The notes below the pieces were generated by a model that did not search any database, was not told the origin of the DNA, and worked only from the letters and a program-made list of their open reading frames with translations. This document shows, in pieces, positions 10,209 to 17,243 of a DNA stretch of 64,000 nucleotides. The position numbers were made by a program, and so were the translations under genes. Location: NCBI RefSeq assembly GCF_015319355.1, contig NZ_JADILU010000001.1, forward strand, positions 310,001 through 374,000, in the 5' to 3' direction. The DNA is from Psychroserpens luteus. GTDB taxonomy: Bacteria; Bacteroidota; Bacteroidia; Flavobacteriales; Flavobacteriaceae. Numbering within the stretch: position 1 is the stretch's first letter; each line of letters starts with the position of its first letter.

Positions 10209-10631
10209 ATGATACTATATTTTATACCATTTATAAGAATTGGAGATTTTACATTTGAATCTAAAATTAATAATTACAAAAGTAATTTTAAATTCGCTTA
10301 TACGCCAGTAAATGATAGTACTGAATGGGAAACTTACGAGATAGAGGATTTAGGTTTATCATTATATGTTGAAGAGGATAATATAACATCTATTGTTTGT
10401 AGAGATGATTGTCTTTATAAAGGTAGGAATTTAATTGGAATGACTATTGAAGAATTTATTTCACATACAGAGGAGAAGTATTATGGAGAGATAGATATAT
10501 TAGATTATGAAGATGATGGAGTTCCTCAATATGTTTATGAATTTGATGATATTGGTTTACAAGTATGGTGCAAGAATAATATAATAGTAACAATAATTGC
10601 ATCACCTGAAATATTAGATGAAGAGGAATAA
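10209..10631 (+). CDS. Small acidic protein, candidate immunity protein for the RHS tip
   Basis: 140 residues, strongly acidic, without signal peptide or membrane segment, starting eight bases after the RHS stop. Features include DLGLSLYVEED, a CRDDC pair and GMTIEEFISH. I do not recognise a named family. Position, small size and charge opposite to the basic RHS tail are what is expected of a cytoplasmic immunity protein that binds the toxin tip; that function is inferred from context. A terminator-like hairpin follows about 60 bases downstream, closing the RHS operon. Confidence 0.6.
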   Translation: MILYFIPFIRIGDFTFESKINNYKSNFKFAYTPVNDSTEWETYEIEDLGLSLYVEEDNITSIVCRDDCLYKGRNLIGMTIEEFISHTEEKYYGEIDILDYEDDGVPQYVYEFDDIGLQVWCKNNIIVTIIASPEILDEEE

Positions 10632-10688
10632 TTTTTTTGGTACTATAGTAAATTAGGTCATGGCTTGAAACATGATTTTAAATAATTG

Positions 10689-10726
10689 AAAACCAATAGT
10701 CGAAGTAAAATTTGATTATTGGTTTT
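10689..10726 (+). terminator. Terminator-like hairpin after RHS/immunity operon
   Basis: A perfect 10-bp inverted repeat (AAAACCAATA at 10689-10698 and its complement at 10717-10726) with an 18-base loop, followed by a T-rich stretch. It lies downstream of the immunity gene and before the next start at 10745. Confidence 0.55.
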
Positions 10727-10744
10727 TCATATTTTAATGTAATA

Positions 10745-11008
10745 ATGACACCTAGTGAAATCAAACATATAATCAAAATAGGTAAGCTCAGAGGCTACTC
10801 TATTGGTGGAGGTTTTCTTCAAGTGCAATGGACAACACCTCAACTAGAACAAGGTGAGTTTTGGTTATTTAAGTTTACAAGTGCAGATAATAAATTATTA
10901 TCAGTTAAAAATGTATCAACTAGCTATCCATTTACAAGATGGCAAGCTAGAAAATATGTTCCAATGATTGAAGGGATAATGAATGATTTATTGGTCTCTA
11001 AGACCTAA
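10745..11008 (+). CDS. Small hypothetical protein
   Basis: 87 residues from the ATG at 10745; an earlier TTG at 10712 lies inside the terminator hairpin and is unlikely. The protein is soluble, with no signal sequence (MTPSEIKHIIKIGKLRGYS, then an aromatic-rich middle and a helical end). I do not recognise it. Its 3' end overlaps by 11 bases the convergent small membrane-protein gene at 10998-11246. It marks the first gene of the accessory region after the RHS operon. Confidence 0.45.
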   Translation: MTPSEIKHIIKIGKLRGYSIGGGFLQVQWTTPQLEQGEFWLFKFTSADNKLLSVKNVSTSYPFTRWQARKYVPMIEGIMNDLLVSKT

Positions 11009-11246
11009 CCCATTTAATGAATGTTACTAGGCTTAATACTGCTAATGTTATAAGAGAGCCTATCAATCCTAATACCAAACCGATAACACCAAGAGTCTCA
11101 CCTAGAGAGGCTTTTTTATGCTTGGATTGCGCAGATAGAAAAGATTTTTGCCATAATTCTGCTTCTTGTGAGTACCTAGTAAGGGTTGTAGAACTATTAT
11201 CGTTGGGTCTCCACTTGAAATCTTGTCTGTCGGCTTGGCTACTCAT
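10998..11246 (-). CDS. Small hypothetical protein with C-terminal membrane segment
   Basis: 82 residues if started at the ATG ending at 11246; the frame stays open to 11348 but the extra N-terminus is Cys-rich and unlike a real leader. The N-terminal half is hydrophilic (MSSQADRQDFKWRPNDNSST) and the C-terminal third is one long hydrophobic segment (GVIGLVLGLIGSLITLAVL) ending in a short basic tail. It could be a tail-anchored or single-pass membrane protein. No family recognised. It converges on the preceding plus-strand gene. Confidence 0.45.
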   Translation of the reverse strand: MSSQADRQDFKWRPNDNSSTTLTRYSQEAELWQKSFLSAQSKHKKASLGETLGVIGLVLGLIGSLITLAVLSLVTFIKWVRS

Positions 11247-11602
11247 AATATTAAAGTTTTGATTTGCACAAGGATAATAAATTATATAATCCTGTGCCAG
11301 CATTAAAGTACATACCCGTTCTAATACACATCCAGTAATAAAGGTCAAATAAAATGTTCAAAATTTATCAAAAATTTTTTGGGCACTGCGACCCCAATCA
11401 TGGGAAAAACAACCATACGTGTCTAAGGAAAAATACGCGGAAAGGATTTTAGAGAGGGGGCTACCCGCCTGTAAAATATTTAACACTTCACACAGCACAC
11501 AGACCCGAATCATCCATCGGGTCAGAAAACTGACCCTTTTGGAGATTAGACCCTTTAGCGCATAGGTGAGGGATAGTATGCATAATGGTACGGTTCGTCA
11601 AC
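11247..11602. other. Intergenic region with two overlapping hairpins
   Basis: About 355 bases without a convincing gene. Two perfect 7-bp stems share sequence: 11502-11508 pairs with 11517-11523 (8-base loop), and 11519-11525 pairs with 11530-11536 (4-base loop, followed by TTTT). They cannot form together. The second looks like a terminator on the plus strand. A GGTTCGTCAA decamer at 11592-11601 recurs at 17153-17162. Confidence 0.5.
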
Positions 11603-11881
11603 TTAACTATTTAGCAATTCAATGAATGCTTTAGAGATATTGGTAACTCTGGTCCTATAGCCCACTTTTGAAGATATATAGCCCTGTTCCAGAAGTGTAT
11701 CAACCTCTTTTCTGACTTTTGTCCGGGTTGAACCTATCTCTTTAGCTATATCGACACATGTACTGTTATAACCACCAGCAAATTGAATCACTATTGGTGG
11801 TGTGTCTAGGATTAACCCAAGTATGAGTTTTTGAAGTGGTGTTATGTTTTTAAGTTTAAGTAATTTGTTATCTATTGTCAT
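11603..11881 (-). CDS. Small winged-helix DNA-binding protein
   Basis: 92 residues with a likely winged helix-turn-helix: TCVDIAKEIGSTRTKVRKEVDTLLEQGYISSK has the recognition-helix and wing pattern seen in MarR/ArsR- or replication-type wHTH proteins. No other domain. Its start overlaps the end of the upstream HTH gene by 14 bases, placing it as the last gene of a three-gene minus-strand operon (12910 to 11603). Likely a regulator or accessory replication protein of the mobile element; the exact role is not shown. Confidence 0.6.
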   Translation of the reverse strand: MTIDNKLLKLKNITPLQKLILGLILDTPPIVIQFAGGYNSTCVDIAKEIGSTRTKVRKEVDTLLEQGYISSKVGYRTRVTNISKAFIELLNS

Positions 11882-12107
11882 TTTTCCTTTTTATTTGGTC
11901 AGCCAATACATCCAATAGGTGCATATTGACTCTTATCTTATTATATAATGCTTGTCGGCTAATGCCTAAATATGTAGCCATTTGAGCATATGTTTTGAAT
12001 GTGATACTAGTATCATCATCTTCGGTAAGCTGTAGACCATCGATACTGTATAATTTTTTGTATCGATGGCATACCTCTATTTCTATAGGTTGGGTTAGTC
12101 TTATCAT
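11868..12107 (-). CDS. Small helix-turn-helix protein
   Basis: 79 residues. The segment TYAQMATYLGISRQALYNKI is a classical helix-turn-helix of the phage/plasmid regulator kind. The rest is short and charged. It lies between the larger wHTH protein (11 bases upstream) and the 92-residue wHTH protein (overlapping by 14 bases), so the three are probably co-expressed. A perfect 10-bp inverted repeat and a 14-bp palindrome lie inside its coding sequence. Likely a transcriptional regulator of the element. Confidence 0.6.
   Translation of the reverse strand: MIRLTQPIEIEVCHRYKKLYSIDGLQLTEDDDTSITFKTYAQMATYLGISRQALYNKIRVNMHLLDVLADQIKRKNDNR
12002..12069. repeat. Palindrome and inverted repeat with GATAC/TATCGAT motif
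   Basis: 12002-12015 is a perfect 14-bp palindrome (TGATACTAGTATCA). 12037-12046 and 12060-12069 form a perfect 10-bp inverted repeat (CCATCGATAC) with a 13-base loop. Both lie in coding sequence, and both share the GTATC/TATCGA words with the iteron-like repeats at 13066-13129. Possible binding sites for one of the element's HTH proteins, but chance in AT-rich coding DNA is not excluded. Confidence 0.4.
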
Positions 12108-12118
12108 GATAATTGATT

Positions 12119-12910
12119 TTAAATACCGTCCATTTTATCGGCTTGAAGTGATTCAGGGTCTAAAACTCTGCGCTTGTTGATATTCTGACTGGCAATACTT
12201 CGCATGCGATTTGTTTCCACCTTCTTTAGCTTTTGAAATATCTCCATCTTCAATAGCTTGATAGCTTCATCTTTTACTTTCTGACTGGCACTACATTCTA
12301 ATAGTTCTGATTTAATCTCGTTGAAATGTTGCACCTGATTCTTGGTTAAGATTTTATCTAGTGCTGATTTTATCTTAAAATAATCTAGACCATTTTTAGC
12401 CAAGGTTTGATATTCCTCTACTACATCCTCATTTATAAAGTCAAAATATGGATTCAGATAATCAAACACTTTCTTTTGTACTTCCAAATCAATTCCCTCT
12501 TTGTTTGGTTCAGGTTCATCTATCTTTGAATTAGTTGACTCCTCTGAAGTGCCAGCTTTAGTGTTTAAATTCCCAAACTCTGATATTGTATAGTAATTAT
12601 AATGTGTGTCTTGGATTTTGGTCTTCTTGAGATAACCGTTTTCAATAAGGCTATCCATTGCGTTATATAATACGCCTTTGGCTATTCCCATACGATTCAT
12701 ATAAAGCTGTTCGCTGAACTTAAACCCATCAGAATCCGATAGGATTTCAAAAAGCAATAGTTTGGCGGTTGAAGTTAATCCCTTATCTCTTAGTGTCGAA
12801 TGGTTAATTGTTGTGAACGTACCTTTCTTGTTTTCTTTTTTGTGGACTTTTTTGTTTTTAGCATAGCCACCTTTTTTGGTTTTCATTTTAATAAATAATT
12901 TATGATTCAA
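12119..12910 (-). CDS. wHTH protein, candidate replication initiator/regulator of the mobile element
   Basis: 263 residues: a very basic N-terminus (Lys-rich to about 30), a winged helix-turn-helix around 38-110 (GLTSTAKLLLFEILSD, MGIAKGVLYNAMDSLIENGYL), an acidic linker, and a helical C-terminal domain (about 140-260) without recognised motif. An internal ATG gives a start eight residues later. The N-terminal layout resembles replisome-organiser or plasmid Rep wHTH proteins of phages and mobile elements, but no replication motif is certain. The gene lies directly downstream of three iteron-like repeats, which fits a Rep protein or autoregulator. It heads the 12910-11603 operon. Confidence 0.5.
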   Translation of the reverse strand: MNHKLFIKMKTKKGGYAKNKKVHKKENKKGTFTTINHSTLRDKGLTSTAKLLLFEILSDSDGFKFSEQLYMNRMGIAKGVLYNAMDSLIENGYLKKTKIQDTHYNYYTISEFGNLNTKAGTSEESTNSKIDEPEPNKEGIDLEVQKKVFDYLNPYFDFINEDVVEEYQTLAKNGLDYFKIKSALDKILTKNQVQHFNEIKSELLECSASQKVKDEAIKLLKMEIFQKLKKVETNRMRSIASQNINKRRVLDPESLQADKMDGI

Positions 12911-13065
12911 TCTTTATTACAGACGAGTTGAATCAGTTCTATTCTGTTAGTATTAATATACGATATGAGCTAAAAAAGTAAAGTTAATTCACTCAAATAA
13001 GTTGAGATTTGTCTAATTTTTTTACAAATGGCGATTGAAGATAGCTTTATATTAGACTACCTAGT

Positions 13066-13129
13066 GGTATCGAATTGATACCAGTTGAAGTATCGATTCA
13101 GTACCTATTATAGGTATCGAATTAGTACT
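13066..13129. repeat. Three iteron-like 17-bp repeats
   Basis: Three related 17-mers start at 13066, 13089 and 13113 (spacing 23 and 24 bases, about two helical turns). All begin with GTATCGA or a close form and end with a TACC/TACT-type half; the first, GGTATCGAATTGATACC, is a near-perfect palindrome. Regular spacing upstream of a wHTH gene suggests Rep- or repressor-binding iterons. Function inferred. Confidence 0.6.
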
Positions 13130-13238
13130 ACATACTATATAAGTATTATAACACACCTCTAATGTGAGGTGGTGTGTTTTGACAAACACCACCATCACAA
13201 CAAGGAACCAAAAAGGGAGAGTATTACTCTCAACCAGA

Positions 13239-13272
13239 AAAACCTTTCCAAAAAATTGCGTTAAAAGGTTTT
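13239..13272 (-). terminator. Terminator-like hairpin after methyltransferase operon
   Basis: AAAACCTTT at 13239-13247 pairs perfectly with 13264-13272 across a 16-base loop. On the minus strand it lies 18 bases after the stop of the small coiled-coil gene and is followed by T-rich sequence. Confidence 0.45.
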
Positions 13273-13290
13273 CCAAAACCAGTACTTCAA

Positions 13291-13455
13291 TTAGCGAGTC
13301 ATTCGCTTTATCTTATCTCTAATTAATTCAATTTGCTTTTTGAAATTTAATGTTTGAATATCATCTCTCAACTTCTGTTTCTTTTTATAATCTCTCTCAA
13401 GTGCTACTTGTAAATTCTTAATTTTTAATTGATTTTCAATATCTTTTATATCCAT
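13291..13455 (-). CDS. Small coiled-coil protein downstream of methyltransferase
   Basis: 54 residues from the ATG ending at 13455 (the frame extends upstream to 13500, overlapping the methyltransferase by 32 bases). The whole protein is a charged amphipathic helix rich in Lys, Glu, Leu and Ile (MDIKDIENQLKIKNLQVALE), so a coiled coil is likely. No family recognised. It is co-directional with the cytosine methyltransferase and 13 bases from its stop, and may be an accessory or regulatory partner. Confidence 0.4.
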   Translation of the reverse strand: MDIKDIENQLKIKNLQVALERDYKKKQKLRDDIQTLNFKKQIELIRDKIKRMTR

Positions 13456-13468
13456 TTTTATTTCTGTA

Positions 13469-14371
13469 TTAATTGTATTTCTTATTATTAAAATCTGCAT
13501 ACGTTAGTATGTGCTTAATCACTTCAACCGTAAATCCATTTCCAATGGCATGTTTACTAGGAGTCTTTTTAAGCACATCACCAACGTAATCTTTAGGAAG
13601 TGTTTGAAGCTGTTCCAATTCTTTTACAGTAAAAAGTCTAAACAAATCTTTTACCTCAGCATCTGTTATAGATTCAATTCGGTCCAGCTTTTCTTTCTTT
13701 GGTAGTTCAGTAAAAGGTTTGGAATGAAAAACAACCTGTCCAATGGACTTTGAGAGGTATCTAATCAAACCATTTTTGGTGTGTGGCACATTTTTAGTCA
13801 GAACACAATTTGATTTGTCACGGTCCACATAACCACTTTCAATGATATTCTTTAGATTGATATTTCGGTCTTGGGGTATTATTACCCCTGGGATGTTGGT
13901 CCAGTAGATACGATGACGGTTCTGAGCAGAAACTAAATTAGAGTTGATAGACAATCCTTCAACTCCTAGAAGCTCATCAAATCGCCTCCTATCATCTTTG
14001 GACATACTACCAACATTCTCAAAGAGGAAGTACTTGGGTTTTATCTCATCTAGTAATCGTAATGCATGAAAGAACAATGAAGATTTATCTCCATCAAGTC
14101 CTTCACGGTTTTTTCTTAAACTAGATAGGTCCTGACATGGACTACCTCCAATTAATAAATCAATTTGTGGCAAGACATTGCCACAAATTGATCCTATATC
14201 TCCTAATTGCTGTGTTTCAGGAAAATGATGCTGTGTTACTTTTATTGCATTTTTATCTATTTCTGAAGAATAGTAATTCTTTATTGTAATGTTTAATTCT
14301 TTTAAACTTTGCTGTGTACAGCTAATTCCATCAAATAATGACAGGACGTTAATTCCTTTTTGGTATTCCAT
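13469..14371 (-). CDS. C5-cytosine DNA methyltransferase (orphan)
   Basis: 300 residues with the ordered motifs of a C5-cytosine methyltransferase: motif I NVLSLFDGISC (AdoMet binding, residues 8-18), motif IV GGSPCQDLS with the catalytic Cys, motif VI FLFENVGSM, motif VIII QNRHRIYWTN, and motif X AIGNGFTVEVIKHI at the C-terminus. The compact size and single target region resemble phage and mobile-element enzymes. No restriction endonuclease gene is adjacent, so it is probably an orphan that protects the element from host restriction or modifies its regulation. A short operator-like inverted repeat lies just before the start codon. Confidence 0.9.
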   Translation of the reverse strand: MEYQKGINVLSLFDGISCTQQSLKELNITIKNYYSSEIDKNAIKVTQHHFPETQQLGDIGSICGNVLPQIDLLIGGSPCQDLSSLRKNREGLDGDKSSLFFHALRLLDEIKPKYFLFENVGSMSKDDRRRFDELLGVEGLSINSNLVSAQNRHRIYWTNIPGVIIPQDRNINLKNIIESGYVDRDKSNCVLTKNVPHTKNGLIRYLSKSIGQVVFHSKPFTELPKKEKLDRIESITDAEVKDLFRLFTVKELEQLQTLPKDYVGDVLKKTPSKHAIGNGFTVEVIKHILTYADFNNKKYN

Positions 14372-14372
14372 C

Positions 14373-14388
14373 TATCTCGTTTGAGATA
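14373..14388 (-). promoter_or_regulatory. Operator-like inverted repeat at methyltransferase start
   Basis: TATCTC at 14373-14378 and GAGATA at 14383-14388, separated by four bases, end two bases before the methyltransferase ATG. Some C5 methyltransferases and their controllers repress their own genes at such sites. Only the symmetry is seen. Confidence 0.35.
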
Positions 14389-14603
14389 AATAGTTTTAGC
14401 AAGGACCAAACGACAGACTATTTTTTAAATACCGATTAAAAGGTTCCTATTGCTAAGGAATGCGAACCAAATACTATTTTATATTTCATCTAAAATGTTA
14501 ATGTTATGTTAAATACAGAAAAACCCTTGTCCACTAAAGGCACTTGGGGGTTGATTTGTCTAGAGTGTACTATGCTTCTATATTATATTAATGAGACTGT
14601 AAA

Positions 14604-14801
14604 ATTTATTCAATCCCAATAAGGACGGGTGTTCCGTGAATAAATAAATCAAAAAAGACTGGCACGGGAAATTTATTCCTTCCATATTTGAAAAGTGTTA
14701 TAAAAAAAGGTAAAGCATTCTCCATAACGGTTAGAAGCCCCTTGAACAGGGCAAAAGCCTAACAAAACGACCTAAAAAGTTGATTGACCTTTTTTTATAA
14801 C
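14604..14801. repeat. Cluster of inverted repeats upstream of resolvase (candidate res/att site)
   Basis: GTTATAAAAAAAGGT at 14697-14711 and its exact complement at 14787-14801 enclose 75 bases, within which a smaller dyad (GTTAG..CTAAC around GCCC..GGGC) can form. Upstream, ATTTATTC at 14604-14611 is inverted at 14638-14645 and repeated directly at 14671-14678. The resolvase gene starts 34 bases after the last arm. Confidence 0.55.
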
Positions 14802-14835
14802 GGCAAATCGAGGTTTAACATTAAAATTTAGAATT

Positions 14836-15486
14836 ATGGTACCAGTAGCAATTTTTGGAAGAACAAGTACTCAGGAACAGGATTATCAACGTCAAGTTGT
14901 AGATATGCGAAAAATAGCTGATAAAAATGAATATGAAGTAGTTAGCATTATCACCGAAAAAATAAGTGGTGCTAAATCCAATGAAGAACGTTTAGGTATT
15001 CAAAGACTTATAGAAGAAGCTAAGATTGGAATGTTTGAAAAGATATTGGTAACTGAAGTTTCGAGATTAGGTCGCTCAACATTGGAAACTTTGAAATTAG
15101 TGGAGGAACTTCACAGTTATGGTGTTAGTATTTATCTCCATGACTTAAAAACCGAAACTCTAAATGATGAAGGAGAAATGAATATGCAAACCGAAATGAT
15201 GTTGCACATGCTTTCATTATTTAGCAAGAACGAAAGACGGTTAACTATTGAAAGAATTAAATCTGGAATGGCACAGGCAAGAGCTAACGGTACCCATTGT
15301 GGAAGATACAAAGGAACAACAGAGGCTAAAGAAAAATTTCTTTCTAAATATAATAAAGTGATAGATGGATTGAAACGAGGATTCTCAGTTAGGGAATGCG
15401 TGAAGCTCTATAACGTATCACTTGGAACAGTAGCAAAAGTTAGAAAATATATAAAAGAAGATTTAGATGTATTAGAAGCAGCTTAG
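14836..15486 (+). CDS. Serine recombinase of the resolvase/invertase family
   Basis: 216 residues, usual length for a small serine recombinase. The N-terminal catalytic domain has the nucleophile Ser11 in GRTSTQEQ and the conserved ILVTEVSRLGRST block; the long E helix is followed by a C-terminal helix-turn-helix (about 160-205; GFSVRECVKLYNVSLGTVAKV). It probably resolves multimers or cointegrates of the element, acting at the repeat-rich region immediately upstream. It is transcribed away from the methyltransferase and is followed by a clear terminator. Confidence 0.88.
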   Translation: MVPVAIFGRTSTQEQDYQRQVVDMRKIADKNEYEVVSIITEKISGAKSNEERLGIQRLIEEAKIGMFEKILVTEVSRLGRSTLETLKLVEELHSYGVSIYLHDLKTETLNDEGEMNMQTEMMLHMLSLFSKNERRLTIERIKSGMAQARANGTHCGRYKGTTEAKEKFLSKYNKVIDGLKRGFSVRECVKLYNVSLGTVAKVRKYIKEDLDVLEAA

Positions 15487-15493
15487 AAAAACA

Positions 15494-15519
15494 AAAGTCT
15501 CGATTGGAGTCGAGACTTT
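15494..15519 (+). terminator. Terminator-like hairpin after resolvase
   Basis: A perfect 10-bp stem, AAAGTCTCGA at 15494-15503 with its complement at 15510-15519 and a 6-base loop, begins eight bases after the resolvase stop codon. A long T-run is lacking. Confidence 0.6.
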
Positions 15520-15563
15520 AAATGTTTTAAATATTACTCAAACGATTAAAATTAAATAATATT

Positions 15564-17168
15564 ATGAAAGTCAAAAGTATGGAAAATACTTTGAATGGCA
15601 AGGGGTCTGCTGTTCAAAAACAAAAAACAAGATTAGACTCACGTCTCAATACAGACAACAAGAACAACTTCATATTTGAATTTGAGGACCTTGTGATAAA
15701 CATCCCTGGGGGATTGAACGATGAGAGCCTCGAAAGTCTTAAGGTTACTATTAAGGTTAATAAAAAGGATAGTTACAGAAACTATCGTCAAACATGCAAC
15801 CTTAATGACATGGCTCAGCTAGAGAAACTTATTTCTAGGATTTCTGAGCAATTAGAAATACGCCAAGATTGTTTGCGTCAATCTTTCATTAAGTTGGCTG
15901 ATGAACTCGAAAAATATCGATTGGATAATTTGGAAGATGATAATGAAATGATTCAGAATTACTCATTATCTGATGAGGATTTAAGTAAGACGCAAACATT
16001 TTTAAAATCACCAAATCTTATGGAACAGACTAATAATTTGATTGGTCAAAGTGGTATTGTTGGTGAAGAGATTAATCGTCTTTTGATGTATCTCATCTTT
16101 ACCTCCAGAAAGACAAGTAATCCATTGCATTGTATTTCATTTGGTTCAAGCGGTGCGGGTAAGACCCATTTACAGAGCAAGGTAGCTGAACTCATACCCA
16201 ATGAAGATAAGGTCGAAATTACTCAGCTATCGGCAAATGCCTTTTATTACTTTAAACAGTATGAGCTTAAAAATAAACTAGTACTTATTGAAGATATGGA
16301 CGGTGCTGAAGATGGGCTATTACCACTTAGAGAGCTTCAGACCAAAAAACGCATTTCTAAATCAGTAGTTCAAAAAAGTATCGGTGGACGTGGGCGCACC
16401 TATAATCAAGTAGTCGAGGGTCCTGTATGTGTATCTTCATGTACAACAAAGGAATCGATGTACGAGGATAATTCTAATAGGTCATTTTTGATTTGTGTAG
16501 ATGAAAGTCCTGAACAAGATGAGCGTATCATGGCATATCAACGTATGAGATACGCTGGGAAAATAGATGAAGACCTTCAAGTACAATCATCAAAACAATT
16601 GAGAAATGTACAGAAACTCTTAAAGGAAGTCAAGATAGTCAATCCTTATGCCGAACACTTAGCACTACCAGAAACTGTTTTCAAACTTAGACGAACCAAT
16701 ATCCATTATTTACAATTAATAGAAGTCATCACGTTATATCATCAACTCCAACGAGAAAAACAATACAATGGAATCACAGGTGAAGAATATATAGAAACCA
16801 CTTTGGAAGATATTAGGTGGGCTAATAAGCTAATCAAAGATGTGTTGCTTCGAAAATCGGATAGACTCAATAGAGTTACTAGAAGCTACCATGAAAGCCT
16901 TGTCAAATATTTGAGTGATAGAAAGACCAAAGTCTATTCAAATCAAGAAATACGAAAAGAGTTCAGAACCAATGAAACCACGCTCAGACGTTATCATAAG
17001 GATTTAATAAACGAAGGTTATATCAAAAAGCGAGATGATATCAGAGGTGATTCTTTCCATTATGAAGTATTGGATATTAATGAATTTGAAGAACTGGAAA
17101 CTACTATTGAAAAGGCACTTCAATCATGTATAGACGTCGTCACTTCGTCAGAGGTTCGTCAATCATAG
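15564..17168 (+). CDS. AAA+ ATPase related to mobile-element primase/helicase C-terminal modules
   Basis: 534 residues. Walker A is FGSSGAGKTHL with Lys200; a Walker B-like stretch LVLIEDMDG lies at about 239-247, followed by an SKSVVQKS segment and GPVCVSSCTTKESMYEDNSN, a sensor-like region. A winged helix near the C-terminus (about 445-500; SNQEIRKEFRTNETTLRRYHKDLINEGYI) may bind DNA. From memory this core resembles the helicase-like C-terminal half of Bacteroidota mobile-element proteins that also carry CHC2/Toprim primase domains; those domains are absent here. It stands 75 bases before two tyrosine recombinases, so a role in replication or transposition of the element is likely. Confidence 0.6.
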   Translation: MKVKSMENTLNGKGSAVQKQKTRLDSRLNTDNKNNFIFEFEDLVINIPGGLNDESLESLKVTIKVNKKDSYRNYRQTCNLNDMAQLEKLISRISEQLEIRQDCLRQSFIKLADELEKYRLDNLEDDNEMIQNYSLSDEDLSKTQTFLKSPNLMEQTNNLIGQSGIVGEEINRLLMYLIFTSRKTSNPLHCISFGSSGAGKTHLQSKVAELIPNEDKVEITQLSANAFYYFKQYELKNKLVLIEDMDGAEDGLLPLRELQTKKRISKSVVQKSIGGRGRTYNQVVEGPVCVSSCTTKESMYEDNSNRSFLICVDESPEQDERIMAYQRMRYAGKIDEDLQVQSSKQLRNVQKLLKEVKIVNPYAEHLALPETVFKLRRTNIHYLQLIEVITLYHQLQREKQYNGITGEEYIETTLEDIRWANKLIKDVLLRKSDRLNRVTRSYHESLVKYLSDRKTKVYSNQEIRKEFRTNETTLRRYHKDLINEGYIKKRDDIRGDSFHYEVLDINEFEELETTIEKALQSCIDVVTSSEVRQS

Positions 17169-17218
17169 AATGACGAATTTAAACACCTGTAAAACAAAAT
17201 ATTAGGCTTAACTCGTCA
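17136..17218. repeat. Cluster of CGTCA-type heptamers before the tyrosine recombinases
   Basis: Five related heptamers lie within 83 bases: GTCGTCA at 17136, TTCGTCA at 17144 and 17155, the inverted TGACGAA at 17171, and CTCGTCA at 17212. The 17155 and 17171 copies form a perfect 7-bp inverted repeat with a 9-base loop spanning the ATPase stop codon. They may be recombinase-binding or regulatory sites. A further GGTTCGTCAA copy lies at 11592-11601. Confidence 0.4.
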
Positions 17219-17243
17219 CTAATTTCAATATATAAGCAAGCAT

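Larger units (their letters stand above)
12911..13290. other. Intergenic region with iterons and hairpins (possible origin or operator region)
   Basis: 380 bases without a convincing gene. It contains three 17-bp iteron-like repeats (13066-13129), a pair of overlapping hairpins (13154-13159 with 13166-13171, and 13168-13175 with 13186-13193) and a terminator-like hairpin (13239-13272). A 71-codon minus-strand frame at 13061-13276 crosses all of these and is probably not a gene. Confidence 0.5.
14372..14835. other. Divergent intergenic region between methyltransferase and resolvase
   Basis: 464 bases holding the divergent promoters and much dyad symmetry, but no gene. It contains an operator-like repeat next to the methyltransferase start, an inverted pair and a third copy of ATTTATTC, and a perfect 15-bp inverted repeat at 14697-14711/14787-14801 in front of the resolvase. 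This is where a resolution (res) or attachment site would be expected. Confidence 0.5.

Noticed and set aside
13061-13276. 71-codon minus-strand frame across the iterons
   Set aside because: It runs through repeats and hairpins with no plausible protein pattern; the repeats are better explained as control sites.
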